Positions 25,756 to 33,668 of a DNA stretch of 64,000 nucleotides are shown here, in pieces. The translations under genes and the position numbers were made by a program. Positions within the stretch are counted from its first letter, which is position 1; each line of letters starts with the position of its first letter. The DNA lies in contig USOX01000005.1 in assembly GCA_900556485.1 (NCBI GenBank), positions 1 to 64,000 on the forward strand, read 5' to 3'. Source of the stretch: an uncultured Dysgonomonas sp. Lineage in GTDB: Bacteria; Bacteroidota; Bacteroidia; Bacteroidales; Dysgonomonadaceae. Under the pieces are notes generated by a model. The model did not search any database. It was not told the DNA's origin and saw nothing but the letters and a program-made list of their open reading frames with translations.

Positions 25756-26139
25756 TTACATACGTTCAGCTGCTTTAGGATCCGGTCCATATTGGTTGTC
25801 GCCTACTGTACCTTCTGTAGCAAGCATAATAAGTAACCAGATAGATCCAATAAAAGGAATCAAGCTAACTAGAACCATCCATCCGCTTTTACCTGTATCA
25901 TGCAGTCTTCTAACTGCTACAGCAAGAGATGGAATCAGAAGAGCCAGTGATGCTAAACCTAAGACTCCGAAGAATATATAGCCTAAGGCTTCTGCTATCA
26001 TTCCAAATACGAAACCTAAGATGTATAGGGCGAAGTACCCTGCAAGGTAAACTAGTATATACATCCAGTATTCTTTACGTCTTGCTCTTCCGTTAAAGTC
26101 AGCATAATGCTCTTTTACTACTTTTAAAAACCACTCCAT
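25756..26139 (-). CDS. DUF805 membrane protein
   Basis: The 127-residue product has the DUF805 layout: an amphipathic start (FLKVVKEHYADFNGRARRKEYW), then three or four membrane helices (YILVYLAGYFALYILGFVFGMI; YIFFGVLGLASLALLIPSLAVA) and the signature RRLHDTGKSGWMVL near residue 75-88. The role is unknown; the family is widespread and often close to stress or lysozyme-inhibitor genes. It stands alone on the minus strand. Confidence 0.85.
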   Translation of the reverse strand: MEWFLKVVKEHYADFNGRARRKEYWMYILVYLAGYFALYILGFVFGMIAEALGYIFFGVLGLASLALLIPSLAVAVRRLHDTGKSGWMVLVSLIPFIGSIWLLIMLATEGTVGDNQYGPDPKAAERM

Positions 26140-26368
26140 TTTGTTTTAAGGTTTAATGAAATTACGTCCTACTCATTTGGCTTTTCGGTTCCGCCTCGTT
26201 TTGTGTATGGTTTCTGAACTCCATTATCGTTTGTAGGTACGAAAATAGAAAAAAAAAGTTAACACTACATAATGTTTTAACATTATATTTTTTATAGCTT
26301 TTTTCTATCATATATATAAGGTATTAGAAAGGGCTTTTACATTTTTATCAAAAAAAGTGAGAAAATAG

Positions 26369-26398
26369 TTTGTATTTGAAAAATATAACTTATATTTG
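26369..26398 (+). promoter_or_regulatory. Bacteroidetes promoter of the ABC transporter operon
   Basis: TTTG (26369-26372) and TATATTTG (26391-26398), separated by 18 bases, match the -33/-7 consensus. The -7 box ends 32 bases before the ATG of the ATPase gene. Confidence 0.6.
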
Positions 26399-26430
26399 TA
26401 GTGTACTATCGAACTAATACACTAAAGTAT

Positions 26431-27255
26431 ATGATAAAAATAGAAAACTTATCATTTTCCTATAAGAAGAAACCCGTATTCGAAAATGTATCATTCAATT
26501 TAAAAAGCGGAATATATGGCTTGTTAGGAGAAAATGGGGTGGGGAAGACTACTCTTCTACATATTATAAGCGGGTTACGTTTTCCTAAAGAAGGCACTTG
26601 TAAAATATTTGATAAAGATTCAGAGAGACGTTCTCCCGAAACGTTGGAGCAGTTCTTTTTCTTGCCCGAAGAGTTTCAGGCACCATCTGTAAAGATAGAT
26701 GAGTTTATTAAGTGTAATTCTATTTTCTATCCTAATTTTAGTAAGGAACAATTTGATAAATATCTGGTAGAATTCAATGTCGAGAATGACCGGAAAATGG
26801 CAGACCTGTCATTCGGACAAAAGAAAAAAGTATTGATAGCTTTTGCTATTGCATTAAATACACCTATTACTTTGCTTGATGAGCCTACCAATGGCTTGGA
26901 TATTCCATCAAAAGCTCAGTTCAGAAAAATTATAGCTTCAGCTTTCGATGAGCAGAAATGTATTATAATCTCTACCCATCAGGTACGCGATTTGGAAAGT
27001 CTTATCGACCCTATTATCATTCTGGACAGGAATCAGGTACTCTTAAATAACTCCGTTGAGGAAATAACCCGGAAGCTCTTATTCTCATATACATCATATA
27101 AGCCGGAAGATGTATTATACTGCGAACAAACCATGCAAGGTTATTCTTCTGTGCAGATAAACGAATATGGAGAGGAAAGCACATTGAATATAGAAAGTCT
27201 GTTCAATGCTGTGATCAGCAATAAAAACCAAATTAAAGAATTGTTTAAAGTTTAA
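26431..27255 (+). CDS. ABC transporter ATP-binding protein
   Basis: The start is the ATG at 26431 (MIKIENLSFSYKKK); a GTG frame ten codons upstream lies over the promoter start site. The 274 residues include Walker A GENGVGKTT (about 33-41), ABC signature LSFGQKKK (LSGGQ-like, with Phe for Gly, about 134-141), Walker B ITLLDEPT and the H-loop STHQ. The remainder resembles drug- or stress-exporter ATPases of the YtrB type. It precedes a membrane permease gene by 10 bases and a GntR regulator, together an operon with a small membrane peptide gene. Confidence 0.9.
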   Translation: MIKIENLSFSYKKKPVFENVSFNLKSGIYGLLGENGVGKTTLLHIISGLRFPKEGTCKIFDKDSERRSPETLEQFFFLPEEFQAPSVKIDEFIKCNSIFYPNFSKEQFDKYLVEFNVENDRKMADLSFGQKKKVLIAFAIALNTPITLLDEPTNGLDIPSKAQFRKIIASAFDEQKCIIISTHQVRDLESLIDPIIILDRNQVLLNNSVEEITRKLLFSYTSYKPEDVLYCEQTMQGYSSVQINEYGEESTLNIESLFNAVISNKNQIKELFKV

Positions 27256-27265
27256 TATTATAGAA

Positions 27266-28048
27266 ATGGATGCAACATTCAATATAGAACGGTTTAGCAA
27301 ACTGGAAAAACGTGACTTTTATTTATCAAAACAAAGTTTCCTATACATTATTGGAGGTCTTATAGGGCTCTATATACTATCGCTGATACTACAAATTGTA
27401 ACCGAGAATAACTTAAGTACACTTATCTATATGCTATCGTTTATTACAATTGGTATATCACCTTGCTTCCTCGAAAAACCAATAAACAAGAATACCAGCG
27501 TTTTCGATTTCATAATGCCGGTTTCGACTTTCGAAAGGTTTTTCAGTATGTGGATTAAATATGTATTATTGGTTCCGGGTATGATATTCGGAGTTATATT
27601 GATACTCAATCTGGTTACAGGTTTATTACCATTTGAAGATATTCAGGTGCATACAGAGGCGATGGCTTTTGCTAAAAATTTATCTTTTAAAAAATTATAT
27701 TCGGTTATAGCTTTCCAGTCATATTTTCTTTTGGCATACTTCTATTTCAGAAAATATGCCTTTGCTAAAGCATCCCTTATAGTTATTTTATTTACTATTG
27801 GGATATCAGTTATAGCTATGTGTATTGCTTTTGCTCTCCTACATGGACAAGAGGTAACCTTCTCTGGTAGTGCAAATACCGAAACTTCGAGTGCAGCATT
27901 TCAGTTGGGATTTATTACGGGGAAAACAGTCAGTATGAAAATACCGGATAACCCTGTTATAAAAATAGCTGATACAATAATAGACATTATAGTGCCTCTG
28001 GGATTTTGGATTGTATCATATTTCAAACTTAAGGAGACAGAAATTTAA
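27266..28048 (+). CDS. ABC transporter permease subunit
   Basis: The 260-residue protein has about six hydrophobic helices (FLYIIGGLIGLYILSLILQIV; LIYMLSFITIGISPCF; LVPGMIFGVILILNLV; VIAFQSYFLLAYFYF; IVILFTIGISVIAMCIAFALL; DIIVPLGFWIVSYF). It is the natural partner of the ATPase encoded ten bases upstream. It has no recognised catalytic domain and substrate is unknown; the GntR-type regulator next to it suggests a stress- or antibiotic-linked system like YtrABCDEF. Confidence 0.8.
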   Translation: MDATFNIERFSKLEKRDFYLSKQSFLYIIGGLIGLYILSLILQIVTENNLSTLIYMLSFITIGISPCFLEKPINKNTSVFDFIMPVSTFERFFSMWIKYVLLVPGMIFGVILILNLVTGLLPFEDIQVHTEAMAFAKNLSFKKLYSVIAFQSYFLLAYFYFRKYAFAKASLIVILFTIGISVIAMCIAFALLHGQEVTFSGSANTETSSAAFQLGFITGKTVSMKIPDNPVIKIADTIIDIIVPLGFWIVSYFKLKETEI

Positions 28049-28053
28049 AAATT

Positions 28054-28413
28054 ATGGATTTCAAATCAAACAAACCAATATACCTGCAAATTGTAGACTT
28101 TTGTTTTCAAAAGATACTAACGAAGGAATGGGTTGAAGAAGGGCGTATCCCTTCCGTTAGGGAGCTTGGAACTACTTTACAGGTAAACCCTAATACAGCT
28201 ATGCGAGCCTTCGAATATATGCAGGCTGAGGAGATTATCTATTCGAAAAGGGGTATGGGATACTTTGTATCCGAAAATGCATCTAAGCAAATTTTATCTC
28301 TGCAGAAAAGAGAGTTCTTCGAAGAAACATTGCCCGAGACATTTAAAACAATGGATCTTCTTCAGATAGGAATAGATGAAGTCGTAAAAAAATACAATAA
28401 GTCTAAAGAATAA
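28054..28413 (+). CDS. GntR-family (YtrA-like) transcriptional regulator
   Basis: The 119 residues begin MDFKSNKPIYLQIVDFCFQK and have a winged HTH (IPSVRELGTTLQVNPNTAMRAFEYMQ, about 32-57) with a short C-terminal helix and no effector domain, the YtrA subfamily layout. It is six bases after the permease gene and follows the ABC genes instead of leading them, a layout seen in Bacteroidetes operons of this type. It presumably represses the operon whose promoter is at 26369. Confidence 0.88.
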   Translation: MDFKSNKPIYLQIVDFCFQKILTKEWVEEGRIPSVRELGTTLQVNPNTAMRAFEYMQAEEIIYSKRGMGYFVSENASKQILSLQKREFFEETLPETFKTMDLLQIGIDEVVKKYNKSKE

Positions 28414-28419
28414 AGGATT

Positions 28420-28527
28420 ATGAAAAAATACGCAAATAAAATTTTAGCAGTTATGATAGCAATTATTGTGGTGTGCCTGGTTGTGATAATATATAAAGGA
28501 ATAGAGCTGTTATCTGCATCTATGTAA
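28420..28527 (+). CDS. 35-residue single-helix membrane peptide
   Basis: An ATG at 28420, six bases after the GntR stop, opens a 35-codon frame starting MKKYANK, then an uninterrupted hydrophobic stretch ILAVMIAIIVVCLVVIIY, then KGIELLSASM. Positive residues before the helix and at its end set a short single-pass topology. It is below usual size limits but in the right place, spacing and direction to be the last gene of the ABC operon. It could be a small transporter accessory subunit. A terminator hairpin follows at 28571. Confidence 0.55.
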   Translation: MKKYANKILAVMIAIIVVCLVVIIYKGIELLSASM

Positions 28528-28570
28528 ATTCCTGATATAGGATTTTTTTCTTCTATTAACATAAAAACAG

Positions 28571-28610
28571 ACTGCCAACATCTTTTTTAGGAAGTGTAGG
28601 CAGTTTCTTA
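28571..28610. terminator. Terminator between the ABC operon and the thioesterase gene
   Basis: ACTGCCAACA (28571-28580) and TGTAGGCAGT (28595-28604) pair except for one A-A mismatch, loop of 14, followed by TTCTTATTT. It serves the ABC operon and, reversed, the convergent thioesterase gene. Confidence 0.65.
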
Positions 28611-28632
28611 TTTATGGATGGATTAATAAGAT

Positions 28633-29067
28633 TTAATCTCTTTTTATATATAATATCTTCTTAACCACAGCATTAGTGATGCGGATGGATGAAATAAGGC
28701 GTCCTGTAGTTTCCGAAAATACATCTACATTCCATACATGAGTAGAGCGTCCTTTATGCTGAATTACACCTACAGCTCTTACCATATCACCAATTTTGGC
28801 GCTCGATATATGGCTGGCACTTATCTGCATCCCAAAACACTGTTCATCAGGAGCGCATAAAGCATTCGATCCTGCGCCTGCAACCGATTCGGCTAGCGAG
28901 ATTGTTGCCCCTCCATGTAATACACCCATTGTCTGCGATATATGTTGTGTTACGGGCATAACAGCTTCAAGAGACGCTTCATCATCAGATTCTTCGAATG
29001 TGATGTTTAACGTCTCCATTAATGTATTTTTTATTCTTTCTTGTGCGTCTTTTGTATCGAATCTCAT
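28633..29067 (-). CDS. PaaI-type hotdog-fold acyl-CoA thioesterase
   Basis: The 144 residues show the hotdog thioesterase signature HGGATISLAESVAGAGS (about 50-66), preceded by MPVTQHISQTMGVL, and a central GMQISASHISSAKIGDMV strand-helix. Such enzymes hydrolyse acyl- or aryl-CoA; in Bacteroidetes the PaaI/MenI-like branch often cleaves DHNA-CoA for menaquinone synthesis, but no menaquinone genes are nearby. The Hint-like protein gene lies immediately upstream (five-base gap), so the two genes are probably cotranscribed without functional linkage implied. Confidence 0.8.
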   Translation of the reverse strand: MRFDTKDAQERIKNTLMETLNITFEESDDEASLEAVMPVTQHISQTMGVLHGGATISLAESVAGAGSNALCAPDEQCFGMQISASHISSAKIGDMVRAVGVIQHKGRSTHVWNVDVFSETTGRLISSIRITNAVVKKILYIKRD

Positions 29068-29072
29068 TTGTT

Positions 29073-29597
29073 TTAGTTCTGTCCAACCAGAAATCCATTG
29101 GCAATATAGGCACCTTCGGCATCCAGCTCCAACGAATACATTGTGGTAGGTTCCAATATTCCTTGTATCACTGTAACTTCAGTATAATCAGTACTTGTTA
29201 CATTATAAAGGAATACAAAGTCACCAATCTCACACCTCTTTACATCGGTATATTTATCATTTTCGGCAGTTATAGGCGGATCAACAGATACCCATCCTTT
29301 TTCTCCTAAAATAGGCTGATCTACCGACATCGACAATTGTACCCCATTCTTTAAAGTAACACGTATGAGTCTATTAACCATTACTTTTTTGATTTCCTTT
29401 ACCGGAATTTCTTCATATACTCTTTCTTTCAGGTTATAGGCAAGAACTTTATCGCCTACAGCAATTGTTTCTATATTTTTGATGCTGTCGCTAGCCATTG
29501 TTATTTGCGTACCTTCGGACAGCATGCTTTGCGCATTTAAACTTATATTAATAAAGAGAAAGCTAGCTAATACCAAAAAGAAGATCTTGATTTTCAT
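29073..29597 (-). CDS. Secreted stand-alone Hint-fold protein with substituted catalytic residues
   Basis: The 174-residue product has a signal peptide (MKIKIFFLVLASFLFINIS, cleaved near AQ|S). The mature chain has the Hint (hedgehog/intein) layout: block A SEGTQITMASDSIKNIE.. with VGDKVLAYN (about 25-55), block B VTLKNGVQLSMSVDQP (about 80-95), and the final block YIANGFLVGQN (164-174). In active inteins block A starts with Cys and block B has His in a DHP-like site, ending HN. Here the positions read Met25, Gln94 and Gln173-Asn174. The fold is kept but splicing or cleavage looks impossible. It would be exported to the periplasm or surface. Role unknown. Confidence 0.65.
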   Translation of the reverse strand: MKIKIFFLVLASFLFINISLNAQSMLSEGTQITMASDSIKNIETIAVGDKVLAYNLKERVYEEIPVKEIKKVMVNRLIRVTLKNGVQLSMSVDQPILGEKGWVSVDPPITAENDKYTDVKRCEIGDFVFLYNVTSTDYTEVTVIQGILEPTTMYSLELDAEGAYIANGFLVGQN

Positions 29598-29703
29598 AAC
29601 AGTTGTTTTTTCGTAAATGTAAAGTTTTTTGCAAAGATAGAAATATTTTACAGAACGAAACCTTTCCAGCCCTTATTTAATACATAATTTAATTAATATG
29701 CAA

Positions 29704-31548
29704 CTACTCTACTGTCACCGATTTAGCCAGATTACGAGGCATATCCACATCTCTGTTTTTATTTACAGCAATATGATAGGCTAAGAGTTGTAAAGGAATA
29801 GATGTAAGCAAAGGATCCAAGCACTCTAACGTGGATGGTATCTCAATGTAATGGTCAGCTAATGCCTTCATAGTTTCATCTCCTTCATTTATGATGGCAA
29901 TTATCCTCCCTTTTCGTGCTTTTATTTCCTGTATGTTACTCACAACTTTCTCATATATAGTACTATGCGTAGCGATTGTAACAACAGGCATTTCATTGTC
30001 GATAAGGGCAATAGGGCCATGTTTCATTTCAGCAGCCGGATAGCCTTCTGCATGGATATATGATATTTCTTTCAGTTTCAGGGCACCCTCCAGCGCAATT
30101 GGGTAGTTGTATCCTCTGCCTAAATAGATAAAATTCTGTGCATAAGTAAATATCTTAGATAACTCCTTGATTTTATCATTCGAAGCCAATACTCGCTCTA
30201 TTTTGGTAGGAATCTCCAGTAAATTTTTTATTATTTCTTTATAGAGGTTTTCGCCTATTGTTTTTTTCTCTCGGGCAATGGCCAAGGCCATCATTGTCAG
30301 TACTGTTACCTGAGCAGTAAATGCTTTTGTTGAAGCAACACCGATTTCATGTCCACAGTGAGTATACGAACCCGAATCTGTATTACGCGGAATAGAAGAC
30401 CCTACAACATTACACACCCCATAGACAAAAGCTCCGGCTTTTCTTGCTAGTTCGATGGCAGCAAGAGAGTCTGCAGTTTCTCCCGATTGGGATATTGCAA
30501 TAACAATATCGTCCGGATGAATAACCGGATTGCGATACCTGAACTCAGATGCATATTCTACCTCTACTGGTATACGGCAAAACTCTTCAAATAAATATTC
30601 TCCAATTAAGCCGGCATGCCACGAAGTTCCGCAGGCAATTATAAGTATTCGGCGGGCATTAATAAATTTGTTCTTATGGTCGATAATACCGGATAAAGTA
30701 ACATTTGTCCCCTCTATATTGATACGTCCGCTCATGCAGTTTTTTAATGTCTCAGGTTGCTCAAATATCTCTTTCAGCATAAAGTGAGGATAACCGCCTC
30801 GTTCCAATTGGCTAAGACTCATTTCCAACTCTTTAATCTCAGGAGTTCGTTCGATATTCGAAATTGTAACAATCTTAGGTTCATGGCCTCTTTTGATGAT
30901 AGCGATCTCTTCATCTTCCAGATAAACGACCTTGTTGGTATATTCAATAATTGGGGACGCATCCGAACCCAGAAAGAATTCACCGTCACCTATACCTATT
31001 ACCAGAGGACTGCTTTTGCGTGCTGCAATAATCTGATCAGGATTTCCTTTCTCAATTACAGCAATAGCATAAGCTCCTACAACCTGATTTAGCGCAATTT
31101 GTACAGCCGCGAAAAGGTCACAGTTATTTATTTGTTTTATATGTTCTATAAGTTGTACCAAAACTTCGGTGTCGGTGCTACTCTGAAATTTATAGCCCTT
31201 ATTTATTAATTCAGCTTTAAGAACCGAATAATTTTCGATTATACCATTGTGGATCAATGCCAACGACTCCGACTGAGAATAATGAGGATGGGCATTTACA
31301 TTGCTTGGTTCGCCATGTGTGGCCCAGCGTGTATGAGCTATTCCGATTGTACCCGATACGTCTTTGTCTTTAGCAAACTCTTCTAAATCCTGAACTCTTC
31401 CTTTAGCTTTATAGACAGAAAGCTTATTTTTTTCATTTATTATTGCAACTCCGGCGCTATCATAACCCCTGTATTCAAGTCTATGAAGCCCTTTTATTAA
31501 AATAGGGTAAGTTTCACGAAACCCAATGTATCCAACTATTCCGCACAT
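29704..31548 (-). CDS. glmS: Glutamine-fructose-6-phosphate aminotransferase (isomerising)
   Basis: GlmS makes glucosamine-6-phosphate from fructose-6-phosphate and glutamine, the entry to peptidoglycan and LPS hexosamines. The 614-residue protein starts MCGIVGYIG with the catalytic Cys2, then the N-terminal amidotransferase domain with HTRWATHGEPS, then two SIS isomerase domains (CGTSWHAGLIGEYL, about 303-316; GRGYNYPIALEGALKLKEIS, about 472-491). The C-terminus LAKSVTVE is the family's typical end. No glmS ribozyme is seen upstream; the leader instead holds the second AAAAGTGAC element. Confidence 0.95.
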   Translation of the reverse strand: MCGIVGYIGFRETYPILIKGLHRLEYRGYDSAGVAIINEKNKLSVYKAKGRVQDLEEFAKDKDVSGTIGIAHTRWATHGEPSNVNAHPHYSQSESLALIHNGIIENYSVLKAELINKGYKFQSSTDTEVLVQLIEHIKQINNCDLFAAVQIALNQVVGAYAIAVIEKGNPDQIIAARKSSPLVIGIGDGEFFLGSDASPIIEYTNKVVYLEDEEIAIIKRGHEPKIVTISNIERTPEIKELEMSLSQLERGGYPHFMLKEIFEQPETLKNCMSGRINIEGTNVTLSGIIDHKNKFINARRILIIACGTSWHAGLIGEYLFEEFCRIPVEVEYASEFRYRNPVIHPDDIVIAISQSGETADSLAAIELARKAGAFVYGVCNVVGSSIPRNTDSGSYTHCGHEIGVASTKAFTAQVTVLTMMALAIAREKKTIGENLYKEIIKNLLEIPTKIERVLASNDKIKELSKIFTYAQNFIYLGRGYNYPIALEGALKLKEISYIHAEGYPAAEMKHGPIALIDNEMPVVTIATHSTIYEKVVSNIQEIKARKGRIIAIINEGDETMKALADHYIEIPSTLECLDPLLTSIPLQLLAYHIAVNKNRDVDMPRNLAKSVTVE

Positions 31549-31564
31549 ATATTATTTTTTTTGA

Positions 31565-31572
31565 CAAAAGTA
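31565..31572 (-). promoter_or_regulatory. Bacteroidetes -7 box upstream of glmS
   Basis: CAAAAGTA on the plus strand is the complement of TACTTTTG, matching TAnnTTTG. It lies 17 bases from the glmS start. The -33 TTTG is not clear. Confidence 0.45.
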
Positions 31573-31669
31573 AATAAAAATATCAATATAATATTTATTT
31601 AATGAAAAATCAATCTGTTTATTTAAAATATTAAATTTATTAATCTTTTTGATAAAAATGAGAATTGTA

Positions 31670-31693
31670 AAAAGTGACAAAAGTGACACTTTT
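31670..31693 (-). repeat. AAAAGTGAC tandem element, copy 2
   Basis: Identical to copies 1 and 3 over 24 bases (two AAAAGTGAC, then ACTTTT). It sits 121 bases upstream of glmS on the minus strand. The core ATAGATAAA occurs at 31749, with another at 31932. Confidence 0.8.
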
Positions 31694-32075
31694 GAATTCT
31701 TTTTTATTGTAACCTTTTTTCTCTTTATAACTAGTAAACTAAAAACACATAGATAAAGTAATAACAGATATATTTATCTCTCAATCTTTCCGTTTCATCT
31801 GATTTAGCTATACTGTGTTCCACTGACTGTTGGTTGTAATCCACCCCTGAGAACTTTCGGATTACAAATACGAAAGGGTGAAAAATATGGCTTTTGATTG
31901 TGCGCAGCTAGAATTATGTATTACAACTCATAGATAAAACAATAAAAATTATTTTCATTTCCGAAATCCAACAAATATTCAAATGATACTGTTCACAACT
32001 TATAACGCATATCATACAACAAATAACTTAAAAAAAGTTACCTTTGTTCAGATTTATGATACTAGATATAGATAA
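31694..32075. other. Divergent intergenic region glmS/RluA with alternative hairpins
   Basis: No gene is supported here. TTGTAATCC (31834-31842) pairs perfectly with GGATTACAA (31859-31867). A competing pairing, CTTTCG (31854-31859) with CGAAAG (31871-31876), would exclude it. The remainder is AT-rich with an imperfect promoter region for the RluA gene. Confidence 0.45.
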
Positions 32076-33014
32076 ATGAGGAATACTTCAAAAAAGGATA
32101 TTGTATTACAAGAGTTAAAAGCTACAGAGTCTGTAGAACTATTAGAATTTCTTATAAATAAACAGGTTCGAAAAAGCCGTAGTGCAATAAAATCATTATT
32201 AGCTCACAAACAAATAAAAGTAAACGGGAAACTGATTACTCAGTTCAATCATCAGTTAAAATCTGGAGACAAGGTATATATAATGAAATTCGACCAGTCT
32301 CGGAAAGAAAAGAAGCTGAAAGGAGCAATAATTGTATTCGAAGACGATGATCTGATAATAGTGGATAAGGAGGCTGGCTATTTGTCCGTATCTACTGATA
32401 AAGAGAAAGTTCGTACAATATATAATGTATTGAACGAATATGTGAAAAAGAAAGTACGTGATAACCGTGTTTTTGTGCTTCACCGTCTCGATAGAGAAGC
32501 CTCAGGCTTATTAATATTCGCTAAAAATGCCGAAATACAAGAAATGTTTCAGAAAAACTGGGAACAACTTGTCCGTCAATATACATATTCTGTGGTGATT
32601 TACGGTCGTCCTGAACAAAGGACAGGAACTGTAGTATCTTGGCTTAGTGAGAATAAGAATTTGGTAATGCAGGCTTCATCCAGAGATAATGGAGGACTAA
32701 AAGCTGTATTGAAATATAAGATCGTTAAAACTGTCAATAGCTTTTCTCTTGCTGAGATCGATTTGGAAACTCGTCGAAAAAATCAGTTGCGGGTACAAAT
32801 GCAATCCATTGGTCATCCTGTAGTTGGGGATAAAAAATATGGAGCAAAAACAAATCCAATCAAGCGTATAGCATTACATGCGGGTATCCTTGCTCTAAAA
32901 CATCCGGTTACAGGCGAAGTATTGGAATTCAAAAGTACAATGCCTAAAGCGATGCAGTTATTAGTTACTGCACAAAACAAATCTCCGAAAGAGACGGACA
33001 CTTCAGCTGAATAA
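32076..33014 (+). CDS. RluA-family 23S/tRNA pseudouridine synthase
   Basis: The 312 residues combine an N-terminal S4 RNA-binding domain (LLEFLINKQVRKSRSAIKSL... about 17-80) with an RluA catalytic domain containing HRLDREASGLLIFAKN, where Asp139 is the catalytic aspartate. It converts uridine to pseudouridine in rRNA or tRNA; which site cannot be read from this. Gene layout: divergent from glmS across 527 bases, followed after 45 bases by an XRE-cupin gene. Confidence 0.9.
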   Translation: MRNTSKKDIVLQELKATESVELLEFLINKQVRKSRSAIKSLLAHKQIKVNGKLITQFNHQLKSGDKVYIMKFDQSRKEKKLKGAIIVFEDDDLIIVDKEAGYLSVSTDKEKVRTIYNVLNEYVKKKVRDNRVFVLHRLDREASGLLIFAKNAEIQEMFQKNWEQLVRQYTYSVVIYGRPEQRTGTVVSWLSENKNLVMQASSRDNGGLKAVLKYKIVKTVNSFSLAEIDLETRRKNQLRVQMQSIGHPVVGDKKYGAKTNPIKRIALHAGILALKHPVTGEVLEFKSTMPKAMQLLVTAQNKSPKETDTSAE

Positions 33015-33059
33015 ATTAAGGTGAAATAGTTGTAAAAAACTAACTAATAATTACAATAT

Positions 33060-33614
33060 ATGAGCGAAGATATGAAGGAAATAGGTCAGCGGCTTAAAGG
33101 CCTCCGCGAAGCCTTGGATATGACCCTGGAGGAGTTTGCAGGATCATGCAATATCCCGTCAGATGAGTATATTCGGTACGAATCGGGCGAGAAAGACCTT
33201 ACTATCAGCATGCTTAAAGGAATAGCCTCCAAACACAATATCGATGTATCGGTATTGATGTTTGCCGACGAACCCCGTATGAGCAGCTATTTTCTTACAC
33301 GAAAAGGTAAGGGGCTGGCAGTTCAGCGTGTTGCTGACTATAGTTATCAAACATTAGCCGGAGGTTTCAACAACCGGAAGGCAGATATTTTTGAAGTTAC
33401 AGTAGAACCGAAAGATGATGAGCTCGAAGTTCATCATAGTACACATACCGGGCAAGAATTTAACCTTGTACTGGAAGGGCGTATGTTGCTGCAAATAAAT
33501 GGAAAGGACCTGATCATGAATGAAGGGGACAGCATTTATTTCGACTCTGGTTTGCCACATGGAATGAAAGCCCTTGACGGCAAAAAAGTAAGGTTCCTTG
33601 TAGTAGTCTTGTAA
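33060..33614 (+). CDS. XRE-family regulator with cupin domain
   Basis: The 184 residues have an N-terminal lambda-repressor-like HTH (IGQRLKGLREALDMTLEEFA, about 7-62) and a C-terminal cupin (about 112-183) with VHHSTHTGQEFNLVLEGRM and ENDSIYFDSGLPHG-like metal-ligand histidines (HHS.H, E, H). It probably senses a small organic acid and regulates the acyl-CoA synthetase gene 54 bases downstream, with which it makes a typical pair in Bacteroidetes. Confidence 0.85.
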   Translation: MSEDMKEIGQRLKGLREALDMTLEEFAGSCNIPSDEYIRYESGEKDLTISMLKGIASKHNIDVSVLMFADEPRMSSYFLTRKGKGLAVQRVADYSYQTLAGGFNNRKADIFEVTVEPKDDELEVHHSTHTGQEFNLVLEGRMLLQINGKDLIMNEGDSIYFDSGLPHGMKALDGKKVRFLVVVL

Positions 33615-33668
33615 CTCTTAAACTATAATTCATAACTCATAATTTCATAATTTATAACTAACAAACTC

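Noticed and set aside
31549..31700. glmS ribozyme or riboswitch upstream of glmS
   Set aside because: The leader is too short and shows no conserved ribozyme core; only the 24-base repeat and a -7 box can be supported.
31658..31756. 32-codon plus-strand frame MRIVKSDK...
   Set aside because: It begins inside the repeat element and consists of low-complexity Phe/Leu/Lys codons from AT-rich leader DNA; no conservation evidence.
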